From VRUE01 sp035266685 (GTDB lineage: Bacteria > Actinomycetota > Thermoleophilia > Solirubrobacterales > 70-9): 18,472 bases of DNA. Below the pieces are notes generated by a model. That model was given only the letters and a program-made list of their open reading frames with translations. It was not told where the DNA came from and ran no database searches. The position numbers and the translations under genes were made by a program. This document shows positions 1 to 4,318 of this stretch, piece after piece (positions within the stretch are counted from its first letter, which is position 1; each line of letters begins with the position of its first letter). The stretch spans positions 1-18,472 of the forward strand of contig DATFMX010000098.1 of NCBI GenBank assembly GCA_035266685.1. The letters run 5' to 3'.

Positions 1-287
1 AGCCCATCGTCGGTTCGGAAGCCGACATCGAGCGGGAACGTCTCGAACGGGCGTCCGGCCAGGGACGCTGAAACCCGGAACCGGTAACTTCCGCCGAGGC
101 GGTCCTCGGGAATGTCTGCCCTCTCGATCGCGAACGCGAAGAAGTCACCGGAATCGTGACTCGCCGCATCAAGCAGCGCATCGAGCAGCTCCTCCTCGCC
201 GGCGCGCCACTCGATGTCGATGTCCTTGGTGCTCCTCGCGCGTGCGGTCCGCAGGTCGAGGGCGAAGCCGCCCTCCTCGTATCTCAC
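1..287 (-). CDS. AbiEii/AbiGii-family nucleotidyltransferase toxin (3' end off window, N-terminus apparently shortened)
   Basis: Reading leftwards, a frame opens with GTG at 287-285, overlapping the antitoxin stop (GTGA), and stays open to the window edge. The peptide begins VRYEEGGFALDLRTARARST and continues with KDIDIEW; further on is FETFPLDVGF. The GG-FALxLR, R-x-TKDID and xDVGF motifs are those of the AbiEii nucleotidyltransferase toxins of type IV toxin-antitoxin systems, which modify nucleic-acid targets in the cytoplasm. In family members I remember, about 50 residues precede the KGG motif, often opening MRYE or similar. Here VRYE is joined almost directly to EGGFAL, which looks like an in-frame internal deletion. 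The coupling to AbiEi upstream supports the assignment. The C-terminal half is outside the window. Family call fairly sure; activity doubtful. Confidence 0.72.
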   Translation of the reverse strand, partial: MRYEEGGFALDLRTARARSTKDIDIEWRAGEEELLDALLDAASHDSGDFFAFAIERADIPEDRLGGSYRFRVSASLAGRPFETFPLDVGFRTDDG

Positions 288-799
288 GCTGGCGCTTCCC
301 GCAGGCGACGCTCGATGAACTTGCGGACCCGGGCCGGGCGGGTCGATGCTGCCGTTCGCAGCCGGCGCGGCGTGGTTAGCCCTCGATCGAGGGCCTGGCG
401 GACGGCCATCTCCATCTGCTCGGGCTGCGCACCCGTTTCGAGCGCGTCAACGATGGTGCGCTCCGGACTGGTCACCGGTAGGCCGAAGATGTCGCGTACC
501 TCGGCTTTCTCCGGCGGTCGGTTCAGCGTGTGCAGCCGTACGCCGTCTCGACGGCGCTGCCCTCGCTCCGAGCGCGGCAGCGAAAGGTGAATGGCATCCG
601 GGATCACGTCGGAGAGCTCGTGCAGCTCGAGGGCGCTCTCGTGCGATACCACAGCTTTGGCGTCACGAAGCGGAAGCCAGGCCGCCATAACGTGCTCGTG
701 GGGACTCGTGGGGAAATGCCGTAGCCGATAGAGCCCGCGACGAACGCGCTCGTAGCGGCCGCCGGGTCGAGCGTGGTGGCGCAGCGTGCTGCGGTCCAT
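284..799 (-). CDS. AbiEi-family antitoxin / transcriptional regulator of a type IV toxin-antitoxin system
   Basis: 171 residues from ATG at 799. The sequence carries AbiEi hallmarks: YERVRRGLYRLRHFP near residues 16-30 (end of the N-terminal winged helix), VVSHESALELHELSDVIP at 50-67, and GLPVTSPERTIVDAL at 106-120. AbiEi proteins repress their own operon and neutralise the AbiEii toxin, whose frame overlaps the stop codon here by 4 nt. The chosen ATG lacks an obvious ribosome-binding site and gives a protein missing the first helices of the winged helix. Homologous-looking residues (GLFRLAEAQAGYLTAQQA) continue upstream in the same frame to an in-frame TGA at 877-875 with no ATG, GTG or TTG start. 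The gene therefore seems 5'-truncated or frameshifted. Alternatively, translation from 799 may give a shortened but stable protein. Confidence 0.75.
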   Translation of the reverse strand: MDRSTLRHHARPGGRYERVRRGLYRLRHFPTSPHEHVMAAWLPLRDAKAVVSHESALELHELSDVIPDAIHLSLPRSERGQRRRDGVRLHTLNRPPEKAEVRDIFGLPVTSPERTIVDALETGAQPEQMEMAVRQALDRGLTTPRRLRTAASTRPARVRKFIERRLREAPA

Positions 800-874
800 C
801 CCCGCATCTACCGCTTGTTGAGCGGTGAGATATCCGGCTTGCGCCTCGGCCAGCCTGAAAAGCCCATCATGAGA
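800..874 (-). pseudogene. Untranslated remnant of the AbiEi N-terminus
   Basis: Upstream of the ATG at 799 the same minus-strand frame encodes SHDGLFRLAEAQAGYLTAQQ and then AVDAG. This resembles the start of the AbiEi winged-helix domain (LFxLAxxQxGxxTAxQA). The frame is closed by TGA at 877-875 and has no standard start codon. An ATGATG lies at 870-865 in another frame, so a one-base deletion near the CTTTTC run could have separated start from body. What is seen is the open frame and the missing start; the frameshift is inference. Confidence 0.5.
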
Positions 875-1019
875 TCAGCCGAGGGGCACGCGGGACTTCG
901 CCGTGCGCGACCCGTCGGGCAACCTGCTGCGCATCGACCGGTTACCCGGCTCGCACCTGGGCGAGCGTCTCGCCGCGCCAATCGCCGAGTTCCTCGATCC
1001 TTGCGTCGATCAACTCTGA
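873..1019 (+). pseudogene. C-terminal fragment of a VOC / glyoxalase-bleomycin resistance-like protein
   Basis: A 48-codon plus-strand frame runs from 873 to TGA at 1017-1019. It contains DFAVRDPSGNLLRI (residues 8-21), the signature last strand of VOC-fold proteins, where the loop DPDGN and a following strand close the second beta-alpha-beta module. The frame is preceded directly by TGA (870-872), has no start codon, and the other roughly 80-100 residues of a VOC protein are absent. It is therefore a remnant and not a gene. It begins where the oppositely oriented AbiEi frame stops being recognisable, so 866-873 is a likely rearrangement junction. Confidence 0.6.
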
Positions 1020-1186
1020 GGGAGTGTCAGCCACGTGGCCAGGCTATCGCGATCGGGAGGCGCGCAAGCCACGGTCCCCAGTAGATACGTGACTGCAAAG
1101 TGCTCCGAAGTTTCTTAGCATCTGGTTCCAGGAGGTCGTGCGCGGCACGGCCGAAAAATCGCCGGGCGGGCGCCCGGTCGACATCT

Positions 1187-1196
1187 GGGAGGAGAG
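1187..1196 (+). promoter_or_regulatory. Shine-Dalgarno sequence of the SGNH hydrolase gene
   Basis: GGGAGGAGAG ends 4 nt before the ATG at 1201 (GGAGG core about 8 nt away) and fixes this start over the in-frame GTG at 1138. This is one of the few strong ribosome-binding sites in the window; most neighbours look leaderless. A small GC-rich inverted repeat (1162-1177, CCGGGCG/CGCCCGG) lies in the presumed leader. Confidence 0.65.
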
Positions 1197-1200
1197 CAAG

Positions 1201-2001
1201 ATGAAGTGGAGACGCATAAGTGCTGTTCTGTGTGTGCTGGCGTTCTGTGGCGCGTTTGCGAGCGCAGCGTCGGCGACGAAGTACGTCGCGTTGGGTGACT
1301 CGTATTCGTCGGGCACCGGGACGCGGACGTTCTACGAAGAATCATGCAAGCGGTCGGTATACGCGTATCCGTACCTGCTGCACGAAGCGCACTCGAGCTG
1401 GACGTTCGTCAATGCCACCTGCTCCGGCGCGACGACCAGTGACCTGCTCAACACCCAGGCCGCGAGCCTGGACTCGAGCACCAACTGGGTCACCTACACG
1501 ATCGGCGGCAACGACGCCGGCTTCGCCGAAGTGATCACCGAATGCGCGCTGCCGTGGTGGGCCTCGAACTGCAACGGGGCGATCGACGACGCGCAGGAAT
1601 TCATCGAAAACACGTTGCCGGGCCGGCTCGACGAAGTGAACGAAACGATCGCCGAAGACGCGCCCAACGCCGAGGTGGTCGCGCTCGACTACCCGCGCCT
1701 GTTCAACGGCGAAGATTGCAATGCGTTCACCTGGTTCAGCCCGAGCGAGGAGACGCGGCTCAACGAAACGGCCGACCTGATGAAGGAAGTGATCAGCGAA
1801 GCGGCCGAACGCGCCGGGTCGAACTTCGACTTCGGCAACGTCATCCCGCCGTTCATCGGCCACGCGATCTGTGACGGTGGCGGCGGCTCTTCAACGGAGT
1901 GGATCAACGGCCTCTCCAGCCCGATCGAAGAAAGCTTCCACCCGAAGGTAAGCGGCCACGCCAACGGCTACTACCCCGTGGTTCACGAAATCACGGGCTG
2001 A
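1201..2001 (+). CDS. Secreted SGNH/GDSL-family esterase or lipase
   Basis: 266 residues. Residues 1-25 are a classic signal peptide (MKWRR, hydrophobic core, AxA site before TKYVALGD), so the mature enzyme is exported. Block I is GDSYSSG (32-38, nucleophile Ser34), block III is IGGNDAGF (101-108, oxyanion Gly/Asn), and block V is HPKVSGH (247-253, catalytic His247). The mature part has exactly six cysteines (49, 74, 115, 124, 173, 224), the spacing expected for the three disulfides of the Streptomyces-type lipases/esterases in this family. The reaction is hydrolysis of an ester or lipid outside the cell; the substrate cannot be told. The strong Shine-Dalgarno and ATG define the start. Codon use is less GC-biased than downstream genes (many GAA codons, mixed third positions), and the gene sits beside decayed fragments, so it may be acquired. 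Confidence 0.9.
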   Translation: MKWRRISAVLCVLAFCGAFASAASATKYVALGDSYSSGTGTRTFYEESCKRSVYAYPYLLHEAHSSWTFVNATCSGATTSDLLNTQAASLDSSTNWVTYTIGGNDAGFAEVITECALPWWASNCNGAIDDAQEFIENTLPGRLDEVNETIAEDAPNAEVVALDYPRLFNGEDCNAFTWFSPSEETRLNETADLMKEVISEAAERAGSNFDFGNVIPPFIGHAICDGGGGSSTEWINGLSSPIEESFHPKVSGHANGYYPVVHEITG

Positions 2002-2013
2002 CGCCCGAGCGAG

Positions 2014-2045
2014 ATGCGATGCCGGGCCGCGGCCCGGCATCGCAT
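2014..2045. terminator. Perfect 32-bp palindrome, probable bidirectional terminator
   Basis: Positions 2014-2045 equal their own reverse complement along all 32 bases (half-site ATGCGATGCCGGGCCG). It lies 12 nt after the esterase stop and 60 nt past the end of the convergent XRE gene. As RNA it would form a very GC-rich hairpin on either strand. There is no T-tract, as is common in actinobacterial terminators. A regulatory binding site is possible, but the position between convergent genes favours termination. Confidence 0.65.
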
Positions 2046-2054
2046 GCAGGCTTA

Positions 2055-2081
2055 CGCTCACGACAGCAGTTGCCGTGAGCG
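2055..2081. terminator. Second hairpin between convergent genes
   Basis: An 8-bp perfect inverted repeat (CGCTCACG at 2055-2062 and CGTGAGCG at 2074-2081) has an 11-nt loop, just beyond the large palindrome. It probably assists termination of the minus-strand XRE gene, whose stop is at 2106. Confidence 0.4.
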
Positions 2082-2105
2082 CTCGCGGACCAGCGCGGCG
2101 ACGGG

Positions 2106-2366
2106 CTACCGCGGGCCACCATCGTTTTCGTCTACGGACACCGTGACGCTCGCGCCCATGCGGCGGAGCAGGCGCAGGGACCGCTCGATTGCCAACGTGG
2201 AAGCCCCGGCCTCCAACCGCGCCAGGTAGGAGCGCTCGACGCTGGCGTCGTTGGCCAGTTGCTGCTGGGTGAGGCCACGGGTACGGCGCACCCCGGCGAT
2301 CGCGCGGCCGAGGTCGGGTACGGAGCGAATCGACCATTCTTTGGAGCCAGGTTGCGTTGTGGGCAT
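2106..2366 (-). CDS. HipB/Y4mF-like XRE-family helix-turn-helix regulator (orphan)
   Basis: 86 residues from ATG at 2366 (a GTG two codons earlier is possible). The HTH spans roughly residues 18-75: LGRAIAGVRRTRGLTQQQLA, then VERSYLARLEAGASTLAIE. The Arg-rich first helix, LTQQQLA second helix and YLARLEAG recognition region match single-domain HipB-type antitoxins, which bind DNA as dimers and neutralise a HipA kinase. No hipA-like gene follows; downstream come only hairpins and the convergent esterase. It may be an orphan regulator, possibly controlling itself and the divergent exporter. The ATG is preferred because a TAnnnT hexamer lies exactly 6 nt upstream, as elsewhere in this window. 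Confidence 0.8.
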   Translation of the reverse strand: MPTTQPGSKEWSIRSVPDLGRAIAGVRRTRGLTQQQLANDASVERSYLARLEAGASTLAIERSLRLLRRMGASVTVSVDENDGGPR

Positions 2367-2368
2367 AT

Positions 2369-2401
2369 CCACACACTAGTCCAACATGGGCCGTTGTGTG
2401 G
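2369..2401. promoter_or_regulatory. XRE promoter with inverted repeat, possible autoregulatory operator
   Basis: On the minus strand TAGTGT (2378-2373) lies 6 nt before the ATG at 2366, a -10-like element placed for a leaderless mRNA. A 7-bp inverted repeat, CCACACA (2369-2375) and TGTGTGG (2395-2401), flanks the element, a plausible site for the HTH dimer. No good -35 is visible. Operator function is inferred only from position and symmetry. Confidence 0.35.
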
Positions 2402-2474
2402 TTATTCATACAGACGCGCGCTGGCCTATTGCCTTGATATCCACGCAGAGGCTCGTCGGAACAGGCCGACGCGC

Positions 2475-2480
2475 CATGAT
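2475..2480 (+). promoter_or_regulatory. -10-like hexamer of the TauE/SafE gene
   Basis: CATGAT (four of six matches to TATAAT, with A2 and T6 kept) ends 6 nt before the GTG at 2487. There is no Shine-Dalgarno between. A leaderless transcript is inferred by analogy with the other starts in this window. Confidence 0.35.
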
Positions 2481-2486
2481 CCAAGC

Positions 2487-3263
2487 GTGAGCGACGTGGC
2501 GCTTCTGATCCCGGTCGGCCTGTTGATCGGGGTGTTGCTGGGCTCGGTGGGGGGCGGGGGGTCGCTGCTCGCCGTGCCGGCGCTCATTTACCTGGGGAAC
2601 CAGAGCGTGCGCGGCGCGCAGGCGGGGGCGCTGGTCGTGGTGATCGTCGCTGCCGCGATCGGCTCGGTCTCCTACCTGCGGCGAGGCGAGGTGCGCTGGC
2701 GGGCCGGGCTGGCCTTCGGCGCGGCGACCGCGGTCAGCTCGTTTGCCGCCTCGCTGCTCGCCCGGGCGCTCAACCCCGACCTGCTGCTGCTCGCCTTCTC
2801 GCCGGTGATGGTCCTCGGCGCCGCGGCGATGGTCAGCGAGCGGGCGCGAGGCGAGTCGAGCTTCCGCCCCTGGCGGTACGGGGTCGGCGCCCGCTCTGCC
2901 GTCGGGGTCGTTCTGCTCGGCTTCGCGGTCGGCTGGCTGACCGGCCTCTTCGGCGTCGGCGGCGGCTTCGTGATCGTGCCGGCGCTCGTCCTCTCGCTCG
3001 GCTTCGCGATGACCGAGGCCGTCGGCACCAGCCTGCTGGTGAGCGTGATCGGCTCGATCGTTGCGCTGCTCGTTCGCCTGCACGGCGGCGGCGTCGAGTG
3101 GGCGACGATCCTGCCCTTCGCCGCTGCGGCGGCGTTCGGCGTCCTGTTCGGCAGCCGGCTCGGCGAGCGCGTCTCCACGGACGCGCTGACCCGCTGGTTC
3201 GCCCTGCTCGTCGTCGCAACCGCCCTCTACACCGGCACCGAGGCGCTGGCGTCACTGCTCTGA
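2487..3263 (+). CDS. TauE/SafE-family sulfite/organosulfonate exporter-like permease
   Basis: 258 residues, almost entirely hydrophobic, with about eight membrane segments. The family's internal duplication is visible: GVLLGSVGGGGSLLAVPALI (residues 15-34) and GLFGVGGGFVIVPALVLSLG (153-172), each with the GxGGG...PAL motif. A short charged stretch around 118-132 joins the halves. Members move sulfite, sulfoacetate or other small anions across the inner membrane; the substrate here is not determinable. GTG at 2487 is chosen because it starts just before the first membrane segment and because upstream in-frame residues (positions 2259-2486) are not hydrophobic and overlap the divergent regulator. 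It is divergent from the XRE gene, with 120 bp between starts. Confidence 0.88.
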   Translation: MSDVALLIPVGLLIGVLLGSVGGGGSLLAVPALIYLGNQSVRGAQAGALVVVIVAAAIGSVSYLRRGEVRWRAGLAFGAATAVSSFAASLLARALNPDLLLLAFSPVMVLGAAAMVSERARGESSFRPWRYGVGARSAVGVVLLGFAVGWLTGLFGVGGGFVIVPALVLSLGFAMTEAVGTSLLVSVIGSIVALLVRLHGGGVEWATILPFAAAAAFGVLFGSRLGERVSTDALTRWFALLVVATALYTGTEALASLL

Positions 3264-3284
3264 GCTGGGAGCGCCCGGCGAACG

Positions 3285-3306
3285 AAGATCCTCAGCCGAG
3301 GATCTT
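3285..3306. terminator. Bidirectional terminator hairpin between exporter and SHOCT gene
   Basis: Perfect 9-bp stem AAGATCCTC (3285-3293) / GAGGATCTT (3298-3306) with a 4-nt loop. The left arm overlaps the SHOCT stop codon (3294-3292). It sits between the convergent ends of the TauE and SHOCT genes. Confidence 0.6.
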
Positions 3307-3573
3307 GGCCTTCTGCGCGGCGAACTCTTGCTCGGTGAGCACGCCCTGGTCCTTCAGCGCCGCGAGCTCCTTCAGCTGCTCGATCGTCGACTGCTCGCCC
3401 GCCGGCGCGGCGACCGGCGCCGGTGCGGCGGCCTGCTGAGGCGGCGGGGCGGCCCCCTGAGCTTCCTGCGCCTGCCAGCGTTCGCCCTGGCGGCGCGAGA
3501 CGCGGTTGCTGACCGCGGTCGCGGTGCCGGCGATCATCGCCGTCCTCGCCACGCCTCTGAGTAGTCCCGGCAT
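3292..3573 (-). CDS. SHOCT-domain protein
   Basis: 93 residues. The N-terminal part (MPGLLRGVARTAMIAGTATA) is a short amphipathic or hydrophobic segment. The middle is an Ala/Pro/Gln-rich linker (about 38-60). The C-terminus, TIEQLKELAALKDQGVLTEQ and then EFAAQKAKIL (63-92), is a textbook SHOCT domain, a short helical module thought to mediate oligomerisation or target other domains. A good Shine-Dalgarno (AGAGGAG, 3587-3581) precedes the ATG and rejects a longer Arg/Ser-rich upstream extension. It lies 16 nt after the DUF6325 gene on the same strand, and the two are probably cotranscribed. Domain call is firm; cellular role unknown. Confidence 0.85.
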   Translation of the reverse strand: MPGLLRGVARTAMIAGTATAVSNRVSRRQGERWQAQEAQGAAPPPQQAAAPAPVAAPAGEQSTIEQLKELAALKDQGVLTEQEFAAQKAKILG

Positions 3574-3589
3574 CGCTCGCTCCTCTCGC

Positions 3590-4033
3590 TCAGCTCGTCT
3601 GCTCCGCCGCGTCGAGCGCGGCCTCGAGGTCCTGGATCGGGATGCGGCCACTGGCCACGAGCTCTCCGCCCGACCGCCGCAGCGCCGCCGCCAGGGGCGC
3701 CGCCCAGCGGTTCTCGTAGACGAGCACCGCGGCGCTGGTGCCCGGCTCGAGCGCGTTCGCTGCCTCGTTCAGATCGTCGTCGCCGAGCAGGCCGGACGAC
3801 GCTCCGGCGAACGCCGCGAACTGCTCCACCTGCTCGCCGAGCTCGTTCAACTCGAGGCCGGCGACCGAGCCGTCCTCGTCCTTGGTGACGAAGGCGAGGT
3901 CGATGATCCGGATCAGCCCGCGGTCGACGAGATCGATCAGGTGCGGGGCCGCTTCGCCGTTCGGCTGGCGGCCCGGCCACTCGAGCACGACGTAGTCGAT
4001 CGGTCCCATCTCGTCGAGCTCGGCGACGCTCAT
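3590..4033 (-). CDS. DUF6325 family protein
   Basis: 147 residues opening MSVAELDEMGPIDYVVLEWP. Conserved blocks that I associate with DUF6325 are GPIDYVVLEWPG, LIDLVDRGLIRIIDLAFVTK, GASSGLLGDDDL, SAAVLVYENRWAAP and SGGELVASGRIP. This family is typical of actinobacteria and often sits beside a small SHOCT protein, as here. No catalytic residues or membrane spans stand out; an alternating strand/helix fold with a short hydrophobic patch (WAAPLAAAL) is likely. Function is unknown. ATG at 4033 is favoured because TAGGCT lies 7 nt upstream; M9 (MGPIDY) is an alternative. Confidence 0.82.
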   Translation of the reverse strand: MSVAELDEMGPIDYVVLEWPGRQPNGEAAPHLIDLVDRGLIRIIDLAFVTKDEDGSVAGLELNELGEQVEQFAAFAGASSGLLGDDDLNEAANALEPGTSAAVLVYENRWAAPLAAALRRSGGELVASGRIPIQDLEAALDAAEQTS

Positions 4034-4040
4034 TGCCGGG

Positions 4041-4046
4041 AGCCTA
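4041..4046 (-). promoter_or_regulatory. -10-like hexamer (TAGGCT) of the DUF6325-SHOCT unit
   Basis: Read on the minus strand, TAGGCT is followed by 7 nt and then the ATG at 4033, with no Shine-Dalgarno. This TAnnnT placement is typical of leaderless actinobacterial genes. It predicts transcription starting at or next to the start codon. Confidence 0.45.
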
Positions 4047-4107
4047 GCGCGCCGCGGGTGGCTGCGCCGGCAGCCGACCACTCCATCTGCTTCAATCGGC
4101 AGACCAG

Positions 4108-4123
4108 AGAAAGGAGGTGGTCC
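4108..4123 (+). promoter_or_regulatory. Extended Shine-Dalgarno: 16-nt complement of the 16S rRNA 3' end
   Basis: AGAAAGGAGGTGGTCC differs at one base from AGAAAGGAGGTGATCC, the complement of the canonical 16S 3' tail (GGATCACCTCCTTTCT), and that base can still pair as G-U. Ordinary sites use 4-7 nt. A 5-bp inverted repeat, GACCA (4102-4106) / TGGTC (4118-4122), would place the GGAGG core in a hairpin loop. A short ORF starts 4 nt after the complementary block. Confidence 0.6.
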
Positions 4124-4127
4124 TAAC

Positions 4128-4172
4128 TTGAATCACATGCTTGATGGGACTCTGGAGGTGCAGGGCCGCTAG
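4128..4172 (+). CDS. Possible 14-residue peptide or leader ORF
   Basis: TTG at 4128-4130 opens MNHMLDGTLEVQGR and ends with TAG at 4170-4172. An in-frame ATG at 4137 is a second possible start. Evidence for translation is the exceptionally strong ribosome-binding site, with its GGAGG core 10 nt upstream. No larger plus-strand gene follows: after the TAG come GC-rich inverted repeats (GGCGCC at 4172-4177 and 4189-4194) and a stable hairpin at 4285-4312, then convergent gene ends. It could be a translated small protein, an attenuator-type leader without its gene, or a ribosome-binding non-coding RNA. I do not recognise a named family. Confidence 0.4.
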   Translation: MNHMLDGTLEVQGR

Positions 4173-4284
4173 GCGCCGCACTGGTTCGGGCGCCCGGCGG
4201 AATCCACCCCGGGCACCGGCGAGCGCAGGGAGGCGGGCTTTGTCCCACCCGTTCGCAGTTCCCGCGTTCGTCCCCAAGCACCAG

Positions 4285-4312
4285 GCCGGGGCCGCCTTCG
4301 GGTGGCCCCGGC
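4285..4312 (+). terminator. 12-bp hairpin with C(UUCG)G tetraloop
   Basis: GCCGGGGCCGCC (4285-4296), loop TTCG, then GGTGGCCCCGGC (4301-4312), with one G-U pair. In plus-strand RNA the loop is the exceptionally stable UUCG tetraloop. It would end any transcript from the 4108 ribosome-binding site and also lies just past the LuxR-type gene on the opposite strand. No U-tract follows. Confidence 0.6.
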
Positions 4313-4318
4313 TATCTC

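Noticed and set aside
2259..2486. Earlier start for the TauE/SafE protein
   Set aside because: The added 76 residues are not membrane-like and would overlap the divergent XRE gene and its promoter.
4108..4123. Fragment of a 16S rRNA gene on the minus strand
   Set aside because: Only the terminal 16 nt match; the expected upstream helix 45 sequence is absent, so pairing as a ribosome-binding site is the simpler reading.
4171..4210. tRNA-like TTCG stem-loop in the gap after the mini-ORF
   Set aside because: Only one arm is reminiscent of a T-loop; no acceptor stem, anticodon arm or CCA context can be built.
4092..4277. A 61-codon minus-strand ORF in the gap before the DUF6325 gene
   Set aside because: No recognisable motif, no ribosome-binding site or TAnnnT element, and it lies antisense to the extended Shine-Dalgarno unit.
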